From Pogonophryne albipinna (taxonomy: Eukaryota; Chordata; Actinopteri; Perciformes; Artedidraconidae), in the NCBI GenBank assembly GCA_028583405.1, contig CM053264.1, positions 11,243,287 to 11,307,286 on the forward strand: a stretch of DNA of 64,000 nt, read 5' to 3'. The notes below the pieces were generated by a model, which was given only the letters and a program-made list of their open reading frames with translations, was not told the DNA's origin and searched no databases. Position 1 is the stretch's first letter. Each line of letters begins with the position of its first letter. Positions 1-39,258 of the stretch are shown here, piece after piece. Both the position numbers and the translations under genes were made by a program.

Positions 1-398
1 TCTGTACACCCCGTTCTATTTACATGTAATGGTTTGGTCCTGCCTCCAAATGCGGTGCAGCACCGCCGGCACTTTCTAGCAGACACTAGTGTGAGCATGT
101 GAGGAGCAGGGATGCTAGTACTTACGTGTGTAGTACCATGTCTCAACGACTCACAAAGTCAGGCTTTCAAAAGAGAAAAGAAAGGAGAGACAAACAAGAG
201 AGAGAGACTAATAATTGTTATGTTTTTTTTTACTAAGCTGACATTAAGTACTGTTAATATCTATACAGGTTTTTAATTGCACTGGTCTTTTAGCTGACAT
301 TTAACAAATACAGGTAGATTTTTAGCAGCTATTCATACTAAATCAGTTGTCCCTCCCCCTGGTGCCAGGACCAACAGATCCATCTCTAGGCTCAGCAG

Positions 399-677
399 CC
401 CTGTACCCCCATAAGGCTGAACCTGAACCAGCTTTTCTCCCAACTGAAGGAGGTGAGCAGCATTGTGTTGAATGCCATGCCACTTAACATATCTGAAGGG
501 AGACTGGAATACAAAATATATATATATATATATATCAAAACAAAAAGCTAGCATCTAATTTCAATTACACATTTCAAACACAGTATTTCCCCACATATTT
601 AAGTTATATTTATTTGGATTTATGCATTCATGTTGAGAATGTTCCATTCAAAAATATTATTAAAAATGTATTTACAC
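399..677. repeat. Direct repeat copy A of a 0.28-kb block
   Basis: This block begins with the words CCCTGTACCCCCATAAGGCT and recurs at 2016-2291 with only scattered differences, including a longer TA run here. The two copies are in the same orientation about 1.6 kb apart, with a minisatellite between them. It is either a local segmental duplication or two copies of one dispersed element. No coding potential is convincing. Confidence 0.8.
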
Positions 678-1560
678 CATAAGAGATGACTATTGAGATC
701 TATTGTCAGGAATGTTAGTCTTATATCAAATAGTGAGGTGACGTGACGTGCAACAACATGAACCTTTCTGTTGGTCGCTTGTTAGCAGACCCTTCACGCG
801 ATGGCAGAGCGAACAGGTACAGGCAGGGCCCATAGTGATAGCCCTATAGTTTAAATCTACTACCCACAAATAAACATATGGACATGGGTTACTATTTAAA
901 AAAAAATGGTAAATGTATTTAGGAACCTATCAATGTGATTGTAAGTGGGGGTGGACCTCAAATCGTCCAGGGGGGTCCGGGGGCATGCTCCCCAGGTAAG
1001 ATTTGTTTTTAAATGTTGGAGTGAAATGCATCAATCTGGTGCATTTTGAGGGGAAAATAAAGAGACTAGAACTGTATATATTTCAATAATCATAAAATCA
1101 TGGCCATAACAAATAACATCCCATTTCCAATATGAAAAAAACACTGAAACTTGTTTATTTATTTTTGGTTCATTTATAGTTGTGAGTGTGTCTGCTCCTG
1201 AATCAGCCTCTCCTGTCTCCCTCCTCTCTCCCCTGCTCCTCTTTGAGGCAGCAGCAAAGACTAGTTTTAGCTCTCAACAAGTTTTAAATGTGTATCTTAC
1301 CTTTTTTCACCTAGTTAACTTTTTATTTTTTATTCATGCATATTTTACTAATCACTCCCCTCTCAAATGGAAATATGTGTTTACATAAATTGTGACCAAA
1401 CCGTTTGAGACCCACAGAGAACTTAGACTAAGTTAACTATCTAAATACTCAGAGAGTCCTTTACCTCACCTGAGCTGAGGTTATCCCGAGCTTGAATGAC
1501 ACACAGAGACCAATCAACGGCTTTGATTTATGATCTGTATGACTGTGGCCATGTCGGGAG
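678..1560. other. Non-coding interval, no gene seen
   Basis: AT-rich sequence with a G-rich patch near 945-1000 that resembles the G/C-rich ends of common fish DNA elements. No exon, RNA gene or complete mobile element could be supported. Confidence 0.5.
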
Positions 1561-1760
1561 GCCACATCATGTAGACAGCCAATCACCCTGTGTGAGGCAG
1601 GCCACATCATGTAGACAGCCAGTCACCCTGTGTGAGGCAGGCCACATCATGTAGACAGCCAATCACCCTGTGTGAGGCAGGCCACATCATGTAGACAGCC
1701 ATTCACCCTGTGTGAGGCAGGCCACATCATGTAGACAGCCAGTCACCCTGTGTGAGGCAG
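1561..1760. repeat. 40-bp minisatellite, five copies
   Basis: Five head-to-tail units of exactly 40 bp start at 1561, 1601, 1641, 1681 and 1721. Each opens with GCCACATCATGTAGACAGCC, and units differ at only one or two bases, for example AATCACC, AGTCACC or ATTCACC. The array stops where the sixth unit changes to GCCACTTAAC. The near-identity suggests recent expansion or homogenisation. Confidence 0.95.
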
Positions 1761-1949
1761 GCCACTTAACAGGCCAGGCCATCAGGAAACCCCCCGGTCC
1801 TCCCGATGGCCAGTCCGGGACTGGGTACAGGAGGCGTAGAGCGAGGGATCATTGTCCACAAGTTAATCGATCGCAGATGGTGTCGTGGTCACGGACGAAA
1901 ACAAATATATATATTATTAAAAAAAAAAAAAAAATCTAAATGGGTCGCG

Positions 1950-2021
1950 AAATATACTTGGGCGGCCGTTAATATACCTGGGCGGCCCGCCCAAGTATAG
2001 TCTATGTGTGGGAAACCCTGT
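1950..2021. mobile_element. Probable terminus of a DNA transposon
   Basis: The segment contains short inverted words (ATACTTGGGCGGCC and GGCCCGCCCAAGTAT) and ends in GTGTGGGAAACCCTG. Read in reverse this begins CAGGGTTTCCCACAC, a typical terminal sequence of fish hAT-like elements. The opposite terminus was not identified, so element size is unknown. Confidence 0.4.
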
Positions 2022-2291
2022 ACCCCCATAAGGCTGAACCTGAACCAGCTTTTCTCCCAACTGAAGGAGGTGAGCAGCATTGTGTTGAATGCCATGCCAC
2101 TTAACATATTTGAAGGGAGACTAGAATACAAAAAATATATATATATCAAAACAAAAAGCTAGCATCTAATTTCAATTACACATTTCAAACACAGTATTTT
2201 CCCACATATGTAAGTTATATTTATTTAGATTTATGCATTCATGTTGAGAATGTTCCATTCAAAAATGTTATTATTAAAAATGCATTTACAC
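2016..2291. repeat. Direct repeat copy B of a 0.28-kb block
   Basis: Second copy of the block at 399-677. It starts at the same CCCTGTACCCCC word, and similarity ends near TGCATTTACAC. Confidence 0.8.
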
Positions 2292-2477
2292 TGTCGCGCC
2301 ACCTAACCATTCGCCAAAATGTTTTTAATACCAGCGGTAACCGTCCAAGCGCCGTGCAAAAAACAATCTTCAAATAAAAGAAAGTCACCGGAGGAGTTAA
2401 AGGAGAGTGACAGAGAGCATGATAAGAAGAGGGAGAGGAAGTTTTAGCCAGCTTGATCGATGGAGTTGGCTTCTAGT

Positions 2478-2719
2478 GGTGCAGTGACGCGTCCTAAAAC
2501 CCTTTTATAATCTATCGATTAGATTTATGATTCGAAAATTATAAAAGTAGGGTAGACATGGAGATTATCCGGCTGAACAAAACGTGCATTTATCAAACAG
2601 GTTTGTTTTCCACAGACCTTATTTCCAGCTATTTTCCAAAACCCTGTGGAGAAATCCCATTGCTTTTTGTCGAGGGAACCCGCAGCTTACTTCCTGGTTT
2701 TAGGACGCGTCACTGCACC
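2478..2719. repeat. Perfect 24-bp inverted repeat
   Basis: The arms are 2478-2501 (beginning GGTGCAGTGACGCGTCC) and 2696-2719 (ending GACGCGTCACTGCACC). They are exact reverse complements separated by 194 bp. The interval also contains the left end of a second short inverted repeat (see 2550-3240). A young foldback or MITE-like element is the simplest reading. No matching target duplication was identified. Confidence 0.8.
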
Positions 2720-3240
2720 TCTCAATATGATGCCATTATAAACAAGGTCTTCTGTCGGCTCTGTACATCAATGCCGACCTATGCTGACAAGTAAGTGAAG
2801 AGTAGACAATATAAAGGTATTGGCTATAGGGAAATGTCCCAGCAGTTTAGGATAATGAAGGTTCTAATCTAATCTGCTACATAGCCATTACATTTCTAAC
2901 TCCTAATGACAAAGAAAAAAGAAAAGCGCATTATACAAATAATAATACTCATAATAATAGCAGACATTTTTTATCAATGACCACAATATCATTATTTTAA
3001 TAAACCAAATATGAACAATTGAGGAAAATGAGGAAGACCTGATTATTCAAATGTTGTAGTACAAGTAGTAATGTAGTTAGTGCATAAATTACTATTGCAA
3101 CAAATGTGTTAATTTTCTTCATTATTAGTCGATTTTTTTTGGACGAATGCTCCGGGCCACTGGTTACAATGGTGGGGCCAGTGACAATACAATTCCACCG
3201 GCCCGGAGGGCCAGTGACATTTTACCCGTAATGTCTACCC
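2550..3240. mobile_element. Possible non-autonomous DNA element with 10-bp TIRs
   Basis: GGGTAGACAT at 2550-2559 is matched by ATGTCTACCC at 3231-3240. The right part is rich in GGCCACTGG/CCAGTGAC words seen in fish DNA transposons. It has a short open stretch at 2558-2794 that matches no family I recognise. With only 10-bp termini the boundaries are uncertain. Confidence 0.35.
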
Positions 3241-3750
3241 CTGAACATTTACTGACTTTTTTAGGATAGCTTAAAGTAATGTTGTAAAATTACAACCGGG
3301 GGCCTTACAGGGTTAAGGGCTATTGTTTATTGTTATTTACTTTAAGATGTTTATTCTTAACCTATCATTTAATTTAAAAACTCTTATTTAAATGATGTGT
3401 GTGTGTCTCTGTATTCCTGATGATACACTGAGAGAATGAGCCCATAGTGCTGCTGATCACCATAAGCTAAACAGTCTGTATATTGCATTACATTTGTATA
3501 ATGTAAGCTTCGTTGATACTTTGCCTGCGGGAATACGAAAGAAATTGTTAGATATACTGAATATTATTTGATCTATTCCACCACTTGATCCCAAATAATG
3601 TAGAGGTGTGTTGTAGGTGCCTTAAATAACCCCTTATTTTATAGTGAGATGTATTTTTATGTTCATATAATAGTGATTTCAATGCCACCCCAAAATGATC
3701 ACTGGTTCCATCCTGGCCACCCCACTGAAAATGTCCTGGCTCCGCCACTG

Positions 3751-4143
3751 CATGATTCACTAACAAACACAATGTGGTTTGCAAATACAAAATACCATCT
3801 ACAAACTAATGCATTTAGTTTTGCAAAGAAAAAACTTTTTCTTCTCACGGCGGAATATTACTGCCAAAGTCACTTTTGGCAGTAATATTCCGCCGTGAGA
3901 AGAACACGTTTTTCCAGTTTCCTCTGGCTTCGCCCTGCCCAGGCATAGTTCACCATCTTTCGGGTCCTATCGCACGCGCTCACGCTCCACTTCCCCGACA
4001 GTGCGGGCGAGACGGGCCGGTGGTGCGGTGGTGGAGTTATGGCAGGAGATTAGCTCCATATCCGTAGCGGTCCTGACGTGCAAATCGGTCGTCCGACCTG
4101 GGTATCGGGGCGAAAGACACATTGTGTTTGTTAGTGAATCATG
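3751..4143. mobile_element. Foldback/MITE-like element with nested palindromes
   Basis: The outer arms are 3751-3776 (CATGATTCACTAACAAACAC...) and 4118-4143, a perfect 26-bp inverted repeat. Inside lies a perfect 30-bp hairpin with arms 3839-3868 and 3875-3904 and a 6-nt loop. A further word, GTGGAGTTATGGCAGGA, at 4031 recurs in direct orientation at 4174, just outside the right arm. No transposase is present. It sits immediately upstream of the probable chst10 promoter. Confidence 0.7.
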
Positions 4144-4199
4144 AGGCATTTGTAAAACCGGTTTAGTTTGTTTGTGGAGTTATGGCAGGAAATTGGCTC

Positions 4200-4334
4200 C
4201 ATACCAGAGGGCGCTGCTTGCTTGTTAGCACTCGGATGTTGTGAAGAACAGACGCAGAAAGCTACAGCTATGGCTCCATCAACACATCCTGCAGAGTTTG
4301 TGCAGCCGTGAAGTTGTTGTAACTCAATAAGAAG
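4200..4334 (+). promoter_or_regulatory. chst10: Candidate chst10 promoter / non-coding first exon
   Basis: A GC-richer stretch beginning with CCAGAGGGCGCTGC (a partial CTCF-like word) ends in AAGAAG followed by the donor-like GTGAGA at 4335. It lies about 0.8 kb before the first coding exon of chst10. This is inference only; the transcription start cannot be read from sequence. Confidence 0.3.
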
Positions 4335-5153
4335 GTGAGACACAAAGCTGCCCTGCTGCTCTGTGTGTTGTTTTAACATTTAACTAACCTCAGTGGGAAA
4401 TAGCGGGGTAAATCAAGTTGTCTGGGAGGGACAGGTGTGGCTAACTGGTTGGCTAACTAACTGATAATGTATGTATAGCTAACCATAACATACTATACCA
4501 TTTGAATAGCTAATAACAATGACTTCTTATGATTTGTCACTGTTAGTCTAGCTTATGTGGTTCGTTTACATCAAAATGTTAGTATTAAACAGTCTTGCGA
4601 ATATGTATCATAGCTAACAGCTAGCATGTGTAGTACAGTCTTCAGCTAGCTGTCTGTCATCCATTGAGATTTGGATTTTATTCTAAAAACAAATGAGTTA
4701 AAATTACATTGTGCAATTAGTATTTTTTAAATAATGCTTATTTTTGTAATGCTTTGTTGAAATCTGTTTGAGAGGTTAAGCAAGGAACATTTCATCTGTT
4801 AGAATCAGAAACAAGTAGGTATACACATACGAGGAATTTTCCTTGGTGTGCATATTAAACGCAGTTAAAGAAGATACATTGCAAGAAAAGGAAACTATTA
4901 TAGCATTAAAATATAGCTATTTTTACATACATTTTACATATTTTTATATAGATGAAATATAGATATACCTGTAAAAGTAAAATATGTGCAGTATTGATAT
5001 GACAAGTGGTAAGCCATGCAGCTATAAGAGGAAGATTTGTGTACAATGTGCACAATTCTCAGGGTTGTGCAGGACTGCCAGAACATATAATAATTGTGCA
5101 ATGCCAATGTTCTGAACTGAATCTTTCTTATACTTAAGCATGCCATCATTCAG
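4335..5153 (+). other. Presumed chst10 first intron
   Basis: AT-rich sequence with no coding signal. It ends in a pyrimidine tract followed by CATCATTCAG at 5144-5153, a plausible acceptor for the exon carrying the chst10 start. Confidence 0.4.
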
Positions 5154-5245
5154 ATTAAATAAAACATTCTTGGACTAAGATGTGCTGTCTGTGTGCATGG
5201 TGCCCAGCGCTGTGTTTCCATGGCCGGCGGCTGATGGGGGGAGCG

Positions 5246-6966
5246 ATGCGGCACCACTGGCTGCTCCTCGGGGCCTGCGGCTGGGTGCTGCTCATCCTCA
5301 TGTTTGTCACCAAGTTCATCACCTTCAGAGCTGTGGATGGTAAGCTGCTGGGTCTAACGCTGACTTATTAGTGTTAGCTAAAGGGCTAAATGTGATCAGC
5401 CCACTCTATTGTGTGTTGTCAGACTATGGAGAGAGGGTTGGTGGTCAGAGCTGGACCGTGCCAGGCACCACGAGGATAAGACCAGTTCCTGTTCCCAGTC
5501 TACAGAAAACAGCTCCAAAGCCATCTGATCAGGTGACTATTAACTGTACTCCATCGCTGACCCCATTAAAACAACGCCATTCACTTCTCTGCAACACCAA
5601 CATATTAAAAGGCAATCCGTGACATTACTGTTGTGCCTCAGTCCTCAGTGGTGCCCCCAGTGACAGGTTGGCAGTTGGAGGTTGAGAGGCGGAGCGAGCT
5701 GCTCTCCTCTGTGTGTAAGAACAGCAGTCTCAGGAATCTGACTCACGTCTCCATCAGCAAATTCGTCCTGGACCGCATCTTTGTCTGCGACAAGCGCAAG
5801 ATCCTGTTCTGCCAGACGCCTAAAGTGGGCAACACACAGTGGAAGAAGGTCCTCATTGTGCTCAATGGTAAGTACGGGTTAGTAGAATGTAATAACAATG
5901 TCTAGCAGTCTTTCACATGATGACTTATGTTGTGAATATTGACAGGAGCATTCCCCACCGTGGAGGAGATCCCAGAAAACCTTGTCCATGACCATGAGAA
6001 GAACGGCCTGCCACGCCTATCATCACTCAAGCCACAGGAAATTACTCACAGGTTTGTTAAGACTTAATGTTAATAATGTAGCAGCCACCAGGGTGGGCCA
6101 ATGCTTACTTGCTGAGTTCATTCTTATATATGATCCTTTAGAAATGCTTTACAAACTTGCCAACAAAAAAAAGATTGCTAGTAAAATATTGACCATCACT
6201 AGCCTTTTGCCTGGAAGAGAAAAATGCTATAAGTCTTGCACCTTGCATCCACAAATAAATGCACAAATCGTGCAAAAAGACCAGCAAGTGTATATTTAAG
6301 TGTTTATGATAGTCAACAGTATTGCAAAATTTCCTGCTGGGAAAGTCCAAATAAATAATAATATTACCATCATTTACAGCTGTTTTCTCATAAACCTGTA
6401 TTTGTCTCAACAGATTAAGTACTTACTTCAAGTTTTTCATCGTGAGAGACCCCTTTGAGCGGCTGATCTCTGCGTTCAAAGACAAGTTTGTGAAGAACCC
6501 ACGCTTCGAGCCTTGGTACAAGCATGACATCGCCCCGGCCATCATCCGGAAGTACCGCAAGAGCCACCGCGACAACGAGATCTCCGCCTCCGGCCTGCAC
6601 TTTGAGGACTTTGTCCGTTACCTGGGCGACGTAGACGGCCGCCACCGCATGGACCGTCAGTTTGGTGACCGCATTATTCACTGGGTGACTTACGCAGAGT
6701 TGTGCGCGCCGTGCGAAATACACTACAACGTGGTGGGCCACCATGAGACACTGGAGCAAGACGCCCCTCACATCCTCAAAGCAGCGGGCATCGACCAGAT
6801 GGTGTCCTACCCCGCCATCCCTCCAGGCATCACACGCTACAACAGGACCAAGGTGGAGCGCTACTTCTCAGGCATCAGTCAACGCGACATCAGGCGTCTG
6901 TACGCACGTTACCAGGGAGACTTCAGCCTGTTTGGTTACCCGGGCCCAGACTTTCTACTGAACTGA
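5246..6966 (+). CDS. chst10: Carbohydrate sulfotransferase 10 (HNK-1 sulfotransferase)
   Basis: CHST10 is a Golgi type II membrane enzyme. It transfers sulfate from PAPS to the 3-position of terminal glucuronic acid, completing the HNK-1 epitope on neural glycans. Coding exons are 5246-5339, 5423-5532, 5642-5867, 5946-6051 and 6414-6966, totalling 362 aa (human about 356). Visible features are: a short cytoplasmic N-terminus (MRHHW); a membrane anchor at about residues 5-27; a weakly conserved stem to about residue 80; N-glycosylation sequons at N95 and N100; the 5'-phosphosulfate-binding motif CQTPKVGNTQWKK (125-137); the 3'-phosphate-binding stretch IVRDPFERLISAFKDKF from residue 188; and the family C-terminus ending PDFLLN. 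Start 5246 matches vertebrate CHST10. In-frame ATGs at 5234 and 5180 lie in the same exon, so a 22-residue N-terminal extension cannot be excluded. All splice phases agree and no disabling change is seen. Confidence 0.95.
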
Positions 6967-7924
6967 AATGGTTAACACTGACTAAAAGACATGTTTGCAT
7001 ATATCCTCCCAACATCTTGAGACAGAGGTGTATTGTAGCGGATGATGTGCCACTGGCAGACCTCAAAGGCTTGTAGGTGGCACACTGTAATGTTTTTATT
7101 TTAGGAATGACTGACAGGTTTTGGCTGTATTTGCAATGACCGGCAAAAGAAGCAGCAGGATTTATCGTTTTGTGCAGGAGGTAAGAAGTAGATACAAAGA
7201 ACATACACAGGTACAGAACACATGTTATCTTATATTTAATACTCATGAATGATTTGTCCTCATATGTCATAGAGAGGTACTCTGTAATGCTGGGGATACA
7301 GGCCCCCCGTTACCCTGTAATGTAGCTACTATATACTGCACTGTTTGGATCACCAGTTACAATGGTGTGCGTTTAACTTGCTGTGTCTTTTCTGTACTTC
7401 TTGCTGGACATCGGAGACGGTCTATTTCAGGGATGCTAGCATGTTTGGAAAAGGAGAGTAAACTGCAAAAATATAATAGGAAGTTATTGGACATCTTTCA
7501 TTTATGTTTTTAGGAGTTACGAATTGCCATTAACTATTTTTGTAACCATTGTTTTTTGCTTTATGCAAGGCCTATTATTGCCTTGTGATTCAGTTGATCA
7601 GTCATAGGAAGACCTTGGTCCCGCCCTCATCCATACTGTAGCCATCGTTCTGCCTTTACTGAAACTGACATGCTTCTGACTCCATTTACTCAGCTGTTTA
7701 CTGCACTGGATTTAAAAGGATCCGTTTTCTATCAGAATTGTACCGTGTAAATGTTCTTAACATGACTTGCAACTCAACATTTGTATTACATGTTGCTATT
7801 TATAATATTATTAACTTGACACCAACAGTGTCTAAATTGTAAGACAGCGCTGTCTCCCTGCATCCACCTGGTGACTTTTTGGACAGGCGGTCATAATACA
7901 AGGACAGCACTAGTTAGTAATAAA
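6967..7924 (+). other. chst10: chst10 3' untranslated region
   Basis: AT-rich sequence without exons runs from the stop codon to an AATAAA. Its extent is inferred from the poly(A) signal only. Confidence 0.55.
7919..7924 (+). terminator. chst10: Candidate poly(A) signal for chst10
   Basis: A canonical AATAAA lies 0.95 kb after the chst10 stop codon, followed by a GT/T-rich stretch (GGTTGTATTT and TTCTTTTTTTT). Use of this signal has not been demonstrated. Confidence 0.55.
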
Positions 7925-8022
7925 GGTTGTATTTAAAAAAATAATCAGTTCCTTCTTTTTTTTTGGAGAAAATACATGATTTGTGTGTCTGTACTGTATG
8001 TTGCTTCAGTAGTATAAAACAT

Positions 8023-8037
8023 CCACAAGATGGCAGT
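8023..8037 (+). promoter_or_regulatory. CTCF-like motif between chst10 and map4k4
   Basis: CCACAAGATGGCAGT fits the common CTCF core variant CCACNAGATGGCAG on the plus strand. It lies 0.1 kb past the chst10 poly(A) signal. Confidence 0.5.
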
Positions 8038-8331
8038 AAACTATTATAATTGTTAGTTATTAGTTAGAAAGCAACCAACTCTGTTGAACCCTTGAACCAA
8101 ATGTCAACACACGCACGCTGTTGATAGACAACACAATGACTTCAGAGCCATGTGTCCGCAACAAACACTTCCAGGCAGTGCGGGCGGAACAGAATTATCA
8201 GTGTCATCTGCACAAGCTTACCTTACCACAGATGGATTTAAGTGGATTTACTCCTCTTAAGCGTTGGTTAAGTGTCTTAAGTGAGTGCCATACGTTAAGG
8301 CTTTGTGATTGTGTGTGTATGTGTGTGTATG

Positions 8332-8470
8332 CAGGGGCGCCGTAAGGGGGTGAAAAGTTAGGACGATTCTAAGGGCCCGTGACTGACAGGGGCCCAAACT
8401 ATTTTAGAACATTAAGAAAAAAATGTTTAAGTAACCAATGTGTATCTTTTCATGGGGCCCAAAATCCCTT
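8332..8470. mobile_element. Truncated copy of the 152-bp hAT-like MITE at 60672
   Basis: It begins CAGGGGCGCCGTAAGGGGG and is nearly identical to 60672-60823 until AAAATCCCT. The right terminal inverted repeat is then missing and the sequence runs straight into a TG repeat. The right end was probably lost by deletion or slippage in that microsatellite. Confidence 0.85.
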
Positions 8471-8473
8471 GCA

Positions 8474-8475
<2 letters not shown>

Positions 8476-8505
<30 letters not shown>

Positions 8506-8522
8506 ATGTATGTATGTGTGTG
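8476..8522. repeat. TG / TATG microsatellite
   Basis: A (TG)n tract passes into about six TATG units and back to TG. It directly abuts the truncated MITE. Confidence 0.9.
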
Positions 8523-9016
8523 TTACCCCCGTGGCAGGTTACCTCTCATCCCGTCAGACTGGTTTTCCCAGCCCTGTCGTTTGATTGTTTAGTTGAATGT
8601 GTTTGTTTAACCAAAAGCTTAGCGCTGTCTGGTTGAAAATGTCATTGTGTATATAATGATAAATAAGTGGATTTCTGCAGCTGAACATTATTCCTCTCTG
8701 AAGTTACACAACCCTTTCAGCAGAATTTAACCTATCAATGAGGTGACTGCTGTTTTTAAGAGGTAGCACCTTTGGGTGGCCTTTAGGAATTCAACATCCT
8801 ACACATTAACCCCCCATGATGGGGAGCTGAAGCAGGCAGAGTGCCTTTTTGGGCTCAAAGTTCCGGTTATTATCAGAAATCATTAAGCATGCAACACCCC
8901 ACTAACAAACTGTCAATTAGGAAACATGATGTGATACAATACTAGTAATTGCTCATACAATAAGTCACTATTATGGAAAAGGTATTGGAGGGAGTCAAAA
9001 AGAAACAAATAGCACA

Positions 9017-9061
9017 AGGCCAATGTGCAAGTATTAGAGTCTAATACTTGCACATTGGCCT
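9017..9061. repeat. Perfect 21-bp hairpin with 3-nt loop
   Basis: AGGCCAATGTGCAAGTATTAG at 9017-9037 is followed by AGT and then by its exact reverse complement at 9041-9061. It is free-standing in intergenic sequence, with no recognised transposon ends around it. Confidence 0.9.
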
Positions 9062-9299
9062 GTAACTTCATAATTAACTACGTCTGAAAGCAGAAGTCTA
9101 GGGCACACAATTGCAAGTCTCTTCAGTGCGCATGTCAAAAAATGATTTTAAAAGAAAAGTAACATTTTGAAAAAAAAAGTCAAATTCCGAGAAAAAAAGT
9201 CTAATTTGAGATGCATTGTGGGACATGTAGTTTATGAGCAATCTGCTTCTGTAAAGCGGCATGTAACTGTATAATAAACACATTATATTCTTTGCAAGC

Positions 9300-9371
9300 T
9301 CTTGTGGGGCCACATGAAATGAAGTCGCGGGCCGGATTTGGCCCCCGGGCCTTGAGTTTGACACCCCTGAA
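9300..9371. mobile_element. Terminal fragment of a hAT-like element
   Basis: GTCGCGGGCCGGATTTGGCC leads into CTTGAGTTTGACACCCCTG. Read in reverse this begins CAGGGGTGTCAAACTCAAGG, a widespread vertebrate hAT terminal sequence. No matching second end was found nearby. Confidence 0.5.
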
Positions 9372-10290
9372 CCTGTCATGGAAAAATTCATCATCATACA
9401 TTTGGCTTGAGTAATGATGAAATATAATGTTATTGGTTCTCATTGCTGCTTGAGCAACCACTGCACTATAATACTCAGCATCACTCATGAGATTGTTCAC
9501 TTGCCACACCCATGATTACCAATATTGACAGTGGGAAACGCGCATGTCCATAAGGATGCTGTGCGGTGGGGGGTCCGCCTCTGTCTGCCTCCATGTTTCT
9601 CACAAGCACTGTCGCTAATATCAATTGTTTGTGTCCTAGCATGCAGGTATAAACGTGCTAAGGTGACTGTGTGAGGATATATCTCGGTATCCATGCTTAA
9701 TATATCGAGGCCCAGCCCTTTTCTGTCTGTGTGGAGCCGACCGGCTTCCTGTGTTGGTGCGGTTCTCCATCAAAGCTGCGTCAAGTCACACAGAAGCAGG
9801 AGGAGTACAAGCGGAAATGAAGTGATGTTGCTTTCAAAATAAAAATATATTAAGAAGAACAATTTGACATTCAGGCAATCAAAATAAGAAATTCTATAGA
9901 ACAAAACGGGGTAAATGTTTGATATAATAAAAGCTATGTTTACATATTAATGCAGCCTTAACTGTCATCCAATAATACAAACTACCTACACTGGTCATTG
10001 TCTTTACTGATACAAAAAACATGGCCCTGCATATTTATTCTCATGTTTACACAAATAACTATTTAAAACAAGTACAAAAGAAAATAACAGAATAGAAGAA
10101 AATACAATAAATATTTATGACATATCTGAAAATTAATGAACAAAAGTTCAAGGGGAATAAACTGCAATAAAATAATACAGTAAATCTGAATATAAGATGT
10201 TGTGTCATTTAAATGTATGTGAACTTCAGTGTCTTTAATCATAAACAGTGAACATGTAATGTAATGTAATGAACATGATGTTCCAGTGAA

Positions 10291-10558
10291 ACTTTTATTT
10301 TGAAAGCCCCTAAGCGGAAGTGTGTGTTTTCCGCCTGGCTTGTCTCCAGTGCTCCGGCAGGGAGAGAGCGCACAGGGAGCCGCTGCTGCCACCTCAACAT
10401 GGAGTAGCGATACCCAGCTTTTAGTGCTAAAAAGCGGATCCCACAGAGAGGAATACACCCCGGCTTCTGTCTAATACATCCTGCAGAAGTCCCCGCAAAT
10501 GATACAGCGGCCACTATTTCTTTTAAACGCACAGGGAAGCTCGGCTTTTATTTGAAAG
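10291..10558 (+). promoter_or_regulatory. map4k4: map4k4 proximal promoter and 5' leader
   Basis: This GC-richer segment precedes the map4k4 start. It contains ACTTTTATTTTGAAAGCCCC followed by an ETS-type site, CGGAAGTG, at 10315-10322. The leader carries two upstream ORFs: ATG-GAG-TAG at 10399-10407 and an 18-codon ORF at 10499-10555. The latter ends three bases before the main ATG. The transcription start is not visible, so which uORFs are transcribed is inferred. Confidence 0.55.

Positions 10559-39258
<28,700 letters not shown>

Noticed and set aside
8100..8636. Short plus-strand ORFs downstream of chst10
   Set aside because: They run through a truncated MITE and TG/TATG repeats, and no real gene is indicated.
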